Positions 16,820-26,016 of a DNA stretch of 45,677 nucleotides are shown here, one piece after another (positions within the stretch are counted from its first letter, which is position 1; every line of letters begins with the position of its first letter). The position numbers and the translations under genes are program-made. The stretch is from an uncultured Bacteroidales bacterium. Lineage in GTDB: Bacteria; Bacteroidota; Bacteroidia; Bacteroidales; UBA932. The stretch lies in contig CAJOIQ010000014.1 of NCBI GenBank assembly GCA_905234795.1, positions 1 to 45,677 on the forward strand. The letters run 5' to 3'. Below the pieces are notes generated by a model, which made no database searches, was not told the DNA's origin, and saw only the letters and a program-made list of their open reading frames with translations.

Positions 16820-19679
16820 ATACCTGATGCTCATAGTTGCCGTGCTGCTTGCCACGGCCGTTTGCCCGGCCCAGCCTTCCAGGTCTGCCGTTGCCAGGAA
16901 GACTACGTCGTCTTCCTCCAGGGAATCGGAGAACGGCCTGTTCAAACGGCGCCAGCAGCCGTCATACTATGTGGACCAGGTGACCAACCTGTTCTCCCAG
17001 CACCGCTGGGCCAAGGGTAAGGAGCTGTTGGACCAGGCCCTGGACCTGTATCCCGAAGACGCCAACCTGCATTACCTGGCCGGACGCTACTGGTGGAACG
17101 GCAAGAACTACGACAGGGCCCGCTACCATCTGGTGAAAGCCTGCCAGATCAACTACCACTTCGTGGACGCCAAGACCCTGCTGGTGAATATTGAGGAAAT
17201 TACCGGAAACTACTCCAGCGCCATCTGCTACGTGAACGAGCTCCTGGAGGTAAATCCGTACTGGAAGGGCCTGTGGCTGCGCAAAGTGGACCTGTACAAG
17301 AAGATGGGCAACTTCGAGGAAGCCAACACCCTGCTGCAGCGTCTGTCCCAGATTTACCCTTCCGACGCTTCCATTACCGGAGACTACTTTGACGTGCTGG
17401 AATCCTCCTACCAGCAGGCCCGCCTGGACGGTGACATGAACGCCGCCGAGGCCGCCCTGAAGGAGATTGTGCGCATCACCCCGTCCGACGTAGACTATCA
17501 GCTTTCCTATGCCAATATCCTGGTGCGTCAGGGCCGTACCGGAGACGCCCTGGACAACCTGGCCTATGCCATCAACGCTTCTCCGGGCAATGTGACGCTC
17601 ATCAGCAAGGCCACCGATATCATGCTGGCCGACGGCAAAGTTTCCAGTGCCCTTGCCCTTGCCCGGGCCCAGTATGAGGAGCATAAGACCAAGGAGCTGA
17701 AGAACCTGTACGACTTTGTGCTCTCCGAGAGCGCGCGCATCCAGGACGAGTCCGACCCCTATTCCATGTACACCCGCCTGTACAAGACCGAACATACGGA
17801 CGAATCCCTTCAGTACCTGCTCACGCATTCCATGCAGAAAGGCTATTACGACGACGCCCTCTTCTATATTGGGGAGGCGCGCCGGCTGAGGGGAGACTCG
17901 GCACGCTGGTATACCATGGAATATGAGGTATATGACCGCATGGGCCGGAGCGACGCCGCATCCAAGGTGCTGGAAGCCGCCCTGCTCAAGTATCCCAACA
18001 ACTACGACCTTGCCCTGGCCGCCTGCCGCCAGCGCCTGAAGGAAGCCAGTGAACTGATGTCCGAGGGCGCCTACAACCAAGCTATCCCGCTGCTGGAATA
18101 TGTGCGCAAGCGCGCCGTAGACCCGGACCAGAAAGCCCTGGGTATCCGCCGTCTGGCCACCTGCTACCGGGAAACCAACCAGATGGACCAGGCCGTGCAG
18201 ATGCTGCGGGAACGCCTGAAGACCGATCCCGAGTATCAGGTAACGGTGGACTATGCGTCCCTGCTGGTGAAGCAGGGCAAGCCGGAGGCCGCCCTGCAGG
18301 CCCTGGAAGCATCCTATGTGGACGCCCGGGATTCTGTGGCCTACCGTGCTTTGGGCAATGCCTACAAAGAGACGGCCTATACCTATTTAAGAGATAAGCT
18401 CTCGAGCGGCGCCGTGAAAGGCCTGCAGGGCATCACGGACATGCTGCTGGTCATTGACGACACCGACTACTGGGGCCTGCGCTATTCCCTGAGGACGGCC
18501 GACGATCCGCTGCCGTATGCCCTGCGCGGTATCCAGCTGTATCCCGACGATCTCACTTTCCCCATCAAGGCAGCCAATGAGCTCAACGAGCGGGGACATT
18601 CCGAGAGGGCCCTGAACATCCTGCGGGCCTACCTCTCCGATTTCCCGGCCGATGAAGACCTGCAGCGCGTGTACGCGGGCATCTCCGGCCACATCGCCAA
18701 TAAACTGTATAAGGAGAAGGATTACGACCGCGCCGAGGCCGTGCTGGATTCTGCCCTGGCCGTGAGGCCCATGGATCCCGAGGTGCGCTATACCCGCGGC
18801 CTGCTGTACGAGAAACGGCACCAGTGGGATTCGGCCTACGTTTTCCAAAGCAAGTACACGCCGTCCGTGCTGGAAGAAGGGGAGTACAAGGCCCGCATGA
18901 ATACGCTCCGCGCCCGTACGCTGCACAACAGCGTGGATGCGGGGATGGACCTGTTCCGATTCACGGACAACACGCATCTGCTGGGCCTGGCCACCATCGG
19001 CTATTCCCACAGCTGGGCAAACGACGCCCTGGAGGCCCGCCTGAACTATACGGGCCGCGACGCCGACTATGACGGTGAGGAGAAAATGTACGATTCCACC
19101 GGCGGTCAGGGACTGCAGTTGCAGGCCACCTGGACCCACGAGTTCGAGAATATCGTCACCATGAAGGCCACGTCGGCCCTGGCCAACGCTTTCTTCCCGC
19201 GCTGGACGGTGGACGTGAACTTCGACTGGCATCTGCCCCGTGACTGGGATGTGGAGAGCACGGTCTCCTATCGCTTCATGCGGGACGGCTCTTCCATGTA
19301 TGCCCTGCACGGCGGCGGATACAAGACCTTCGGTCACTTCTATGCGGGAGGCCGTGTCACCGTGGGCGCCCTGCACGACATGTTTTTCTACAACACGCTG
19401 GCGCGCTTCCGCTTCTATCCCGTGGATGGCGGACGTTCCTACATCGAGGCACAGGGCGGTGCGGGTACGGCCCCGGAACTCTCTTTCCTTAACTACTATT
19501 ATAGTTCCAGCATCTATAATCAGCTGAACTCCTTTGTGTCGCTGTCGGCCCAGTGGGCGGTGACCTACAACCTGGCGCTGCAGGTCTCGGGCACCTGGAA
19601 CACCATATACGACCAGCGAACCGCCGTCACTTACCGTAATATGTTAATGGCCCATGTCTCTGTCGCGATTTATTTCTAG
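16812..19679 (+). CDS. TPR-rich outer-membrane beta-barrel protein (PgaA/YaiO-like exporter)
   Basis: The 955-aa protein starts with a cleavable-type signal peptide ending near AVCPAQ. Residues about 50-680 are TPR-like helical repeats, with blocks such as AKGKELLDQALDLYPEDANL and DYDRAEAVLDSALAVRPMDP. From about 700 to the end the pattern turns to amphipathic beta-strands (GLATIGYSHSW, VTVGALHDMFFYN) and closes with phenylalanine (VAIYF), as outer-membrane barrels do. This order of periplasmic TPR then barrel is that of PgaA and of BcsC/AlgK-AlgE systems. It overlaps the synthase gene by 8 bp and the next by 26 bp. A role as polysaccharide exporter is inferred from this layout and context. 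Confidence 0.8.
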   Translation: MRKYLMLIVAVLLATAVCPAQPSRSAVARKTTSSSSRESENGLFKRRQQPSYYVDQVTNLFSQHRWAKGKELLDQALDLYPEDANLHYLAGRYWWNGKNYDRARYHLVKACQINYHFVDAKTLLVNIEEITGNYSSAICYVNELLEVNPYWKGLWLRKVDLYKKMGNFEEANTLLQRLSQIYPSDASITGDYFDVLESSYQQARLDGDMNAAEAALKEIVRITPSDVDYQLSYANILVRQGRTGDALDNLAYAINASPGNVTLISKATDIMLADGKVSSALALARAQYEEHKTKELKNLYDFVLSESARIQDESDPYSMYTRLYKTEHTDESLQYLLTHSMQKGYYDDALFYIGEARRLRGDSARWYTMEYEVYDRMGRSDAASKVLEAALLKYPNNYDLALAACRQRLKEASELMSEGAYNQAIPLLEYVRKRAVDPDQKALGIRRLATCYRETNQMDQAVQMLRERLKTDPEYQVTVDYASLLVKQGKPEAALQALEASYVDARDSVAYRALGNAYKETAYTYLRDKLSSGAVKGLQGITDMLLVIDDTDYWGLRYSLRTADDPLPYALRGIQLYPDDLTFPIKAANELNERGHSERALNILRAYLSDFPADEDLQRVYAGISGHIANKLYKEKDYDRAEAVLDSALAVRPMDPEVRYTRGLLYEKRHQWDSAYVFQSKYTPSVLEEGEYKARMNTLRARTLHNSVDAGMDLFRFTDNTHLLGLATIGYSHSWANDALEARLNYTGRDADYDGEEKMYDSTGGQGLQLQATWTHEFENIVTMKATSALANAFFPRWTVDVNFDWHLPRDWDVESTVSYRFMRDGSSMYALHGGGYKTFGHFYAGGRVTVGALHDMFFYNTLARFRFYPVDGGRSYIEAQGGAGTAPELSFLNYYYSSSIYNQLNSFVSLSAQWAVTYNLALQVSGTWNTIYDQRTAVTYRNMLMAHVSVAIYF

Positions 19680-21843
19680 CCTGGTGCTGTGCTTCCTGCT
19701 GGTCATTTCCTGCGGTTCTGTTACCGTGGGCAGCAAGCCTGCGCTGCACCAGTATTATATCCATCCCGATTTGCCCGGCCGCACGCTGGACACCAAGATG
19801 TCGGACTATCTCAAAGCGCATTTGCAAAACCGTACGTCGGATATCATCGTGGATAAGACGGGCATAGACGTGACGGTGCATGTGGGGCCCGATGTGGACG
19901 GAGATTTCGCCTTCCAGCACACACCGGAGGGATATTATCTGGCGGCCAGCGACGAGCGTAACTTTACCTGGCTGGCCTACCAGTTCATCAAGATGATCGG
20001 CCGGGAGGACCCGGGAATCATCACCGACGACCTCCCTCCGCTGATGCTCAGCGGCCGGGATACGGTAGTTACCTTCCCCTTCGAATACCGGGACCTGTAC
20101 ATGCCCACCAACCAGAATCCGGATATGACCTATCTGCTGGGCATGCACAACCTGGAATACGACTGGGGCATCTGGGGACACAACCTGTCCCGCGTGCTGG
20201 GTTCCAACGGTGACATGACCTTCGGCTACCAGAACATGGACCAGGAAATGCTGGCCCGTACCGGCGGCCTGGCCCATCCCAACCAGTTCTGCTTCTCCTC
20301 CGACAAACTGCTGGACCTCACCGTGCAGTACATCCAGGACAACTACGGAGACGGGGAGGCCACGCCGTACCGCATGACCATCGGCCCCAACGACAACAGC
20401 GTCGTGTGCATGTGCCGCCGCTGCGAACTGGCCGGCAATACGCCCACCAACGCTACTCCGGCCGTGATCAGTTTTGTGGAAAAACTGGCCGCCCGTTTTC
20501 CCCATCACACGTTTTTCATCCCCGGTTATTCCACCACGTCGGCCCTTCCGGACCATGAACTGCCGGGGAATGTGGGAGTTTTCCTGTCGGCCATCGACTA
20601 CCCCCGTGCCTGGAACAACGGGGACATGCCGCAGAGCAAGGCTTTCTTCAATCTGCTGGAGGACTGGAAGAAGATTACGGGTCACGTATACATCTGGGAC
20701 TATGTGTGTAACTTTGACGACTATCTGTCTCCCTATCCCATCCTGTACGTGATGCAGCAGCGTTTCCAGGAGTACCGCAAGAGGGGAGTGAAGGGCCTCT
20801 TCCTTAACGGCAGCGGCTATTTCTACTCCAACCAGCAGGAAATGTACTCCTATGTACTGGCCGACCTCATGATCAATCCCGACGCCGATATCCGCCGTCT
20901 GGTAGAGGATTATTATAAGGATGTGATGCCCAACGTGGGTTCTTTCTATGCGTCCAGCGTGCTGGCCCAGGAGGACCGTGCCCGCCGGTCGGGGAAGGAG
21001 CTCCCGCTGTACGGCGGTATGGAGGAGGCTGTGAAGACGTATTTGTCCGAGCGTGAATTCCGGGAATTCTACTCCGTGTTCCTGCGGGCGTCCAGTATGG
21101 AAATGACGCACCGGGAGCGTGTGCTGTATGAAAAGACGCGCCAGTTTGTGTCCTTCTCCTTCCTGGAAATGTGCCGCCTGAACGGCCTCAAGCCCGGCGG
21201 ATTTGCCGAGCAGGTGGGTGACGAATGGGTGGTGAAGCCGGAAGTATGGGCCGCCGTGGAGGACCTGAAGATGATGACCGACGAGGACGACGTGTACCTG
21301 CTCACCGGCAACGAAAACACCTCCATGGACCATATGGACCGCGTGAACGAGAGCGGTGTGTATGTGGCCGATTATGAGAATGAGGTGGAACTGTGGCTCA
21401 CCGGCCAGCAGTGGGCGCAGGATTACCTGCTGCGTCAGCCGCTGCGGGTGACGGCGGGGAACCAGACCGTTACCACGCATTATCTCACCGACGGCGTGGC
21501 CGGCATTTCCCAGAACTACCACTGGGGCTGGCAGATTTATCCGCAGGACAACTGTTCCATCGAGCTTCCCGTAGAGGCCATTTCCGGCAAGACGGGAGAG
21601 ATGAGCATCGCCTTCCTCAACAGCGAGCGTCACCGCATGGCTCCGCCGGCTGCCGTGGAAATCTGGGCCGATGACCGTCTGCTGGGAACCCTGCGCCGGG
21701 AAGGCCTCGGCACCTACTTCGACGAAGGGGAGCGCGTCATCTTCAAGGGAGACATCGGCTTCGGCATGCCCCGCAAGGTAGAGATGAAGCTGAAAGCCTC
21801 CTATGCCCGTAACTTTGCCATTGACGAAATCTTCTTCCGCTGA
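19654..21843 (+). CDS. DUF4838-type lipoprotein, putative carbohydrate-active enzyme
   Basis: The 729-aa protein has a lipobox (LLVISC, C20). An N-terminal region like the NAG-hydrolase-type domain 2 often found before GH-like barrels leads into a DUF4838-like segment: GIWGHNLSRVL, then VCMCRRCEL with cysteines at 252, 254 and 257, then NTPTNATPAVISFVEKLAAR. The C-terminal third is beta-rich and may bind glycan. DUF4838 proteins are thought to be glycoside-hydrolase-related, but the reaction is not established. By position it corresponds to the PgaB/AlgL/PelA-type periplasmic modifier or hydrolase of other exopolysaccharide systems (inference). It overlaps the exporter gene by 26 bp and ends TGATG with the next. 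Confidence 0.75.
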   Translation: MSLSRFISSLVLCFLLVISCGSVTVGSKPALHQYYIHPDLPGRTLDTKMSDYLKAHLQNRTSDIIVDKTGIDVTVHVGPDVDGDFAFQHTPEGYYLAASDERNFTWLAYQFIKMIGREDPGIITDDLPPLMLSGRDTVVTFPFEYRDLYMPTNQNPDMTYLLGMHNLEYDWGIWGHNLSRVLGSNGDMTFGYQNMDQEMLARTGGLAHPNQFCFSSDKLLDLTVQYIQDNYGDGEATPYRMTIGPNDNSVVCMCRRCELAGNTPTNATPAVISFVEKLAARFPHHTFFIPGYSTTSALPDHELPGNVGVFLSAIDYPRAWNNGDMPQSKAFFNLLEDWKKITGHVYIWDYVCNFDDYLSPYPILYVMQQRFQEYRKRGVKGLFLNGSGYFYSNQQEMYSYVLADLMINPDADIRRLVEDYYKDVMPNVGSFYASSVLAQEDRARRSGKELPLYGGMEEAVKTYLSEREFREFYSVFLRASSMEMTHRERVLYEKTRQFVSFSFLEMCRLNGLKPGGFAEQVGDEWVVKPEVWAAVEDLKMMTDEDDVYLLTGNENTSMDHMDRVNESGVYVADYENEVELWLTGQQWAQDYLLRQPLRVTAGNQTVTTHYLTDGVAGISQNYHWGWQIYPQDNCSIELPVEAISGKTGEMSIAFLNSERHRMAPPAAVEIWADDRLLGTLRREGLGTYFDEGERVIFKGDIGFGMPRKVEMKLKASYARNFAIDEIFFR

Positions 21844-22349
21844 TGAAAAGACTCTTCCTTCTCCTGGCTCTGGTGCCGGTCCTGTGGGCCTGCACTACGC
21901 GCGTACAATATACTACTGTGGAAATCCGGGACCCCATCCGTCACTATTATCCCATTCTGCAGGGGCAGGAACTTACCGTGAATATCCGCATGAGCAATAC
22001 CGGAAAAGTGCCGCTGGTGGTGAAGGACATCCAGCCTTCCTGCGGTTGCATCGTGCTGGAAAACGACCACGAATTCGTGGTGCCGCCGGAGCGTTCCATG
22101 ACGGTGACCCTGCATTATGATTCCCGCAAGAATGTGGGCCGGGTAGAGCATTCCATCCGCTTCTGGGGCAATATTTCGCCCTCCGGTATGGCCGAGATGC
22201 GTTTTGACGTAAACGTAGTGCCCGACGCCAACTACCACCACGACTACGAGGAAATGTACGACAAGGCCGAGAGCACCAGCAAACTCAAGGAGTATCTGAA
22301 CCAGAGCGGGGAATCTTCCACGCGTTTCGGATACTACGTAGACCGATAA
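21843..22349 (+). CDS. DUF1573 lipoprotein
   Basis: The 168-aa protein has a lipobox (VLWAC, C17) and a single immunoglobulin-like DUF1573 domain, recognised by NIRMSNTGKVPLVVKDIQPS followed by CGC and later LHYDSRKNVG. DUF1573 proteins are common extracytoplasmic proteins of Bacteroidota with unclear function; their fold resembles the MSP/ASPM beta-sandwich that mediates protein contacts. Its start overlaps the stop of the DUF4838 gene (TGATG at 21841-21845), so it is the fifth and last member of the coupled block and may act as an assembly or adaptor part. No clear terminator hairpin follows. The next promoter begins 45 bp later. Confidence 0.85.
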   Translation: MKRLFLLLALVPVLWACTTRVQYTTVEIRDPIRHYYPILQGQELTVNIRMSNTGKVPLVVKDIQPSCGCIVLENDHEFVVPPERSMTVTLHYDSRKNVGRVEHSIRFWGNISPSGMAEMRFDVNVVPDANYHHDYEEMYDKAESTSKLKEYLNQSGESSTRFGYYVDR

Positions 22350-22393
22350 ACAACCCCCTGTTGATAACTTTTGTAAATATTTTACGGTTAAAA

Positions 22394-22425
22394 TTTGTAT
22401 TAAAAAAATTTAATATCTACCTTTG
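22394..22425 (+). promoter_or_regulatory. Promoter of the nucleobase uptake operon (TTTG-N20-TACCTTTG)
   Basis: TTTG at 22394-22397 and TACCTTTG at 22418-22425 are separated by exactly 20 bp, a full consensus match in an AT-rich gap. Transcription should begin close to 22431. Confidence 0.8.
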
Positions 22426-22432
22426 TCCGGTC

Positions 22433-22481
22433 ATAATAGGCCAGAGGCGTTAGTTAGACGATACACTTTTTAACCTATTAT
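22433..22481 (+). promoter_or_regulatory. Candidate structured 5' leader of the uracil permease mRNA
   Basis: ATAATAGG (22433-22440) is an exact inverted repeat of CCTATTAT (22474-22481). The predicted transcript starts at or just before the left arm, and the ATG lies 6 bp after the right arm, so the stem would close the whole leader and sit over the translation start region. The internal sequence does not match a riboswitch I recognise. It could control ribosome access. Confidence 0.4.
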
Positions 22482-22487
22482 ATTTAT

Positions 22488-23840
22488 ATGACACAAAATC
22501 AGCAGGCCATCTATGACGCCCGTACCCTGGGTACAGGCAAGATGTTAACCCTGGGGCTTCAGCACATGTTCGCCATGTTCGGAGCCACTGTTCTGGTCCC
22601 GGTCATCACCGGTCTCTCCATGAGTGCAACCCTTCTCTTCGCTGGTCTGGGTACACTCATTTTTCATTTGCTCACCAAGATGAAGGTCCCGGCGTTCCTG
22701 GGTTCGTCCTTCGCTTTCCTGGGTGGCTACGCAGCCGTAGTCTCGATGGGAGAAGCCCAAGGACTCAGCCTCACGGAATCATTGCCTTATGCCTGCATCG
22801 GAGTTTTCTCGGCAGGCATTATTTATTTCGTCCTGGCGGGTCTCTTCGCAGCATTCGGCGCCAAGAAGGTGATGCGGTTCTTCCCTCCCATCGTGACGGG
22901 CCCCATCATCATCGCCATCGGCCTCACGCTTAGCGGCAGCGCCATCGGCAACTGCAACCAGAACTGGTGGATCGCCCTCCTGGCCATCGCCATCATCATC
23001 GTGTGCAACATCTGGGGCAAGGGCATGATCAGGATCATCCCCATCCTGCTGGGTGTGCTGGGTTCCTACCTGGTAGCCGCCTGCTTCGGCCTGTGCGACT
23101 TCAGCGCCGTGAAGGACGCCGCCTGGGTGGGTGTTCCCTTCCAGTGGGACAACACCGCCTTCCACGTTTTCGAGAATCCCAACTGGGGTCTGGTACTGAG
23201 CGCCGTCATCGCCATCGTGCCCATTTCCATGGCCACCATGATGGAGCATATCGGCGACATGTGCGCCATCTCCTCCACCACGGGCATCAACTACCTGGAG
23301 AGCCCCGGTCTGCACCGCACCCTCATGGGTGACGGCCTGGCCACCATGGTTGCCTCCCTGTTCGGCGCCCCCGCCAACACCACATACGGTGAAAACACCG
23401 GCGTCCTGAACCTCACCAAGGTCTACGACCCCCGCGTGATCCGCATCGCCGCCGTGTTCGCCATCGTCCTCAGCTTCTGCCCCAAGTTCAGCGCCCTTAT
23501 CAGCTGCATGCCGGCCGCTACCATCGGCGGTGTGTCCCTGGTGCTCTACGGTATGATTTCCGCCGTGGGTGTGCGTAATGTGGTGGAAAATCAGGTGGAC
23601 TTCACCAAGAGCCGCAACGTGATTATCGCCGCCCTCATCCTGGTGCTGGCCATCGGCATCAAGTACGGCGCCAACGACGCCATCTCCCTGGGCTTCACCA
23701 GCCTCAGCGGCCTGGCCGTGGCTGCCCTGGTGGGCGTTATCCTCAACGCCGTGCTCCCCGGCAAGGACTATGAGTTCGGCGCCAATCCTCAGGGTGACAA
23801 GGCTGTTGACTTTGAAATGAACCCGTCCCTTAGAAAGTAA
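22488..23840 (+). CDS. uraA: Uracil permease (NCS2 family)
   Basis: The 450-aa inner-membrane protein has about 14 hydrophobic segments and strong UraA/PyrP features: GLQHMFAMFGATVLVPVITG near the N-terminus, VPAFLGSSFAF, the MEHIGDM substrate-site segment, and APANTTYGENTG in the conserved NCS2 motif. It should import uracil by proton symport. Length and motifs are normal. The gene heads a three-gene set, followed after 31 bp by an outer-membrane channel and then a purine permease. It has a full consensus promoter and a leader closed by an 8-bp stem. Confidence 0.93.
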   Translation: MTQNQQAIYDARTLGTGKMLTLGLQHMFAMFGATVLVPVITGLSMSATLLFAGLGTLIFHLLTKMKVPAFLGSSFAFLGGYAAVVSMGEAQGLSLTESLPYACIGVFSAGIIYFVLAGLFAAFGAKKVMRFFPPIVTGPIIIAIGLTLSGSAIGNCNQNWWIALLAIAIIIVCNIWGKGMIRIIPILLGVLGSYLVAACFGLCDFSAVKDAAWVGVPFQWDNTAFHVFENPNWGLVLSAVIAIVPISMATMMEHIGDMCAISSTTGINYLESPGLHRTLMGDGLATMVASLFGAPANTTYGENTGVLNLTKVYDPRVIRIAAVFAIVLSFCPKFSALISCMPAATIGGVSLVLYGMISAVGVRNVVENQVDFTKSRNVIIAALILVLAIGIKYGANDAISLGFTSLSGLAVAALVGVILNAVLPGKDYEFGANPQGDKAVDFEMNPSLRK

Positions 23841-23871
23841 CTTTATATAATTAACTCATAAACTACGTTTT

Positions 23872-24591
23872 ATGTTCAAAAAAACTATTCTCGCTGTTGC
23901 TATCGCAACCTTCGGCTTTGCCCAGATGGCCAAGGCCCAGAACCTCCAGGTCTTCTACGATTTCGGTAAGGACCGCCAGTACATCACCACCACCTTCGAA
24001 ATGTTCAAGGCCGACAAATTTGGTGACACCTTCTTCTTCATCGACCATTATTTTGCCAATGGTGACCAGCGCAAGAACGGTGTTGCCAGCGCTGTGAACG
24101 GTACTTATTTCGAGATTGAGCGTGGCCTCAACTTCTGGCAGGATTCCGCCCTCAAGGACCTGAGCGCCCACATCGAGTACGACGGCAGCAGCTGGGGTGC
24201 AGGCATCTTCTGCTTCGGTGCCAAGTATTTCTTCCACTCCCAGGACTACAGAAATATGCTCACCCTCTACCTCATGTATGACCTTCACATCGGTGTAGGC
24301 AAGGCCGATATCCCCGTGAAGTTCAGCGCCGTATGGAGCATGGGAGACCTCTTTGGCCTGAAAGGTCTCACCTTCAAGGGCTTCATGGATGTATGGGGCA
24401 ACAACAGCGCCTTTGCCGATGGCAGCACCGCCAAGTTCTCCGTGCTCACCGAACCCCAGCTTTGGATGAACCTGGGCAAGCTCTTCGACTATCACCTGGA
24501 TCTGGGTGGCGAGGTAGAGCTCTCTTATAACTTTGCCGGTAACAAGGGCTTCATGGTGAACCCTTGCGCAGGTCTCCGCTGGACTTTCTAA
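23872..24591 (+). CDS. DUF5020/Tsx-like outer-membrane channel, probably for nucleosides or nucleobases
   Basis: The 239-aa protein has a signal peptide (cleavage near AKAQ) and alternating hydrophobic beta-strands ending in GLRWTF, a typical outer-membrane C-terminus. The start NLQVFYDFGKDRQYITTTFE, with a later FEIERGLNFW and HIEYDG, resembles DUF5020 proteins and the nucleoside channel Tsx. It lies between a uracil and a purine permease with gaps of 31 and 17 bp, so it most likely carries nucleosides or bases across the outer membrane for both. The substrate is inferred from context and fold. Confidence 0.78.
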   Translation: MFKKTILAVAIATFGFAQMAKAQNLQVFYDFGKDRQYITTTFEMFKADKFGDTFFFIDHYFANGDQRKNGVASAVNGTYFEIERGLNFWQDSALKDLSAHIEYDGSSWGAGIFCFGAKYFFHSQDYRNMLTLYLMYDLHIGVGKADIPVKFSAVWSMGDLFGLKGLTFKGFMDVWGNNSAFADGSTAKFSVLTEPQLWMNLGKLFDYHLDLGGEVELSYNFAGNKGFMVNPCAGLRWTF

Positions 24592-24608
24592 TATAGGAGT
24601 TACCGTCC

Positions 24609-25940
24609 ATGAAACCTGCTTTCGAGAAGCTGTTTGGCTTTGATTCGAAAGTGAATAATGTCCGCACAGAGATCCTGGCGGGCATTACCACTTTCCTGAC
24701 GATGGCCTACATCCTGGCCGTCAACCCCAGTATCTTCAGCGCCCTGCCCGGCATGCCTGCCGGCAGCGTGTTCACCGCCACCGCCCTGGCCGCCATCATC
24801 GGCACGCTGGTCATGGCCCTGTACGCCAAGAAGCCTTTCGCCCTTGCTCCCGGCATGGGTCTGAACGCCTTCTTCGTGTACACTGTTTGCCTGGGCATGG
24901 GTTACACCTGGCAGTTCGCCCTCACCGCCGTTCTGTTGGAAGGTATTCTCTTCATCATCCTCACCCTGACTAAGGTTCGCAGCTGGCTGCTCAACGCCAT
25001 TCCCGGTACGCTGAAGAAGGCCATCGGCGCCGGTATCGGCCTGTTCATCGCTTTCATCGGCATGCAGAACGCCGGTATCATCGTGAACAACGACGCCACC
25101 CTGGTGGGCCTGGGCCACATCACGGAAGGTACCGCCCTGCTGGCCATGATCGGCCTGTTCATCACCGCCGGTCTGGTGATGGCCAAAGTCCGTGGCGGCA
25201 TCCTCTGGGGCATCCTGGCCACCACCCTCCTGGGCCTGGTGATCAAGGATCCGGCCACCGGAGAAGCCATTACCAAGTTTAGCGGCGTGGTGTCCCTGCC
25301 GGCCAGCGTAGACCCCATCTTCTGCAAGTTCGAATGGAGCCACGTGCTTTCCCTGGACATGCTGGTGGTTGTTTTCACCTTCCTGTTCATTGATATGTTC
25401 GACACCATGGGCACCATCATCGGCGTGCATCAGGGCGCCGGCCTCATCCCCGAGGACGGTCCGCGCGACAACGTTCCGGACATGGAGAAGATGTTCCTGG
25501 CCGATTCTATCGGCACCGTATTCGGCGCCTGCCTGGGTACTTCCACCACCACCACCTATGTGGAGAGCGCTTCCGGCGTAGGGGAGGGTGGCCGTACCGG
25601 TCTCACCGCCTTCTCTACCGTGATCTGCTTTGTGCTGGCCCTGTTCTTCAGCCCGCTGTTCCTGGCCATTCCCGGTGCCGCCACCGCTCCCGCCCTCATC
25701 GTGGTGGGTGTGATGATGATGCCTTCCATCAAGCGCATCCACTGGGACGACTACTGCAAGGCCATCCCCGCCTTCATCACCATCATCATGATGCCCCTGG
25801 CCTACAGCATCTCCGACGGTATCCTCCTGGGTGTCATCTCCTACGTGCTGTGCCACGCCGTAGCCGGCAAGTTCAAGGACATCTCCATCACCATGTGGGT
25901 CCTGGCTGTTCTGTTTATTTGCAAGTATATCTTTATCTAA
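24609..25940 (+). CDS. NCS2 purine permease (adenine/guanine/hypoxanthine; AzgA/PbuG-like)
   Basis: The 443-aa inner-membrane transporter opens with FGFDSKVNNVRTEILAGITT and MAYILAVNP, the hallmark of the AzgA-like branch of NCS2, followed by APGMGLNAFF and, further on, LFIDMFDTMGTIIGV and GTSTTTTYVESASG. This branch imports adenine, guanine or hypoxanthine; which one cannot be told by eye. It is the third gene of the nucleobase operon, 17 bp behind the Tsx-like channel, and is followed 21 bp later by a hairpin terminator shared with the converging bglX gene. Confidence 0.9.
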   Translation: MKPAFEKLFGFDSKVNNVRTEILAGITTFLTMAYILAVNPSIFSALPGMPAGSVFTATALAAIIGTLVMALYAKKPFALAPGMGLNAFFVYTVCLGMGYTWQFALTAVLLEGILFIILTLTKVRSWLLNAIPGTLKKAIGAGIGLFIAFIGMQNAGIIVNNDATLVGLGHITEGTALLAMIGLFITAGLVMAKVRGGILWGILATTLLGLVIKDPATGEAITKFSGVVSLPASVDPIFCKFEWSHVLSLDMLVVVFTFLFIDMFDTMGTIIGVHQGAGLIPEDGPRDNVPDMEKMFLADSIGTVFGACLGTSTTTTYVESASGVGEGGRTGLTAFSTVICFVLALFFSPLFLAIPGAATAPALIVVGVMMMPSIKRIHWDDYCKAIPAFITIIMMPLAYSISDGILLGVISYVLCHAVAGKFKDISITMWVLAVLFICKYIFI

Positions 25941-25961
25941 TTGATATACAATATATTAAAT

Positions 25962-25995
25962 AATTCTCTTGATTCCATTTGGGATCAAGAGAATT
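25962..25995. terminator. Bidirectional hairpin terminator between the purine permease and bglX
   Basis: Twelve-base arms AATTCTCTTGAT (25962-25973) and ATCAAGAGAATT (25984-25995) enclose a 10-base loop. The plus-strand run TTTTCTTTT follows. The two flanking genes converge here, so it can end both transcripts. Its core nearly equals that of the hairpin at 28541-28576. Confidence 0.85.
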
Positions 25996-26016
25996 TTCTT
26001 TTATGCTGATTATCAG

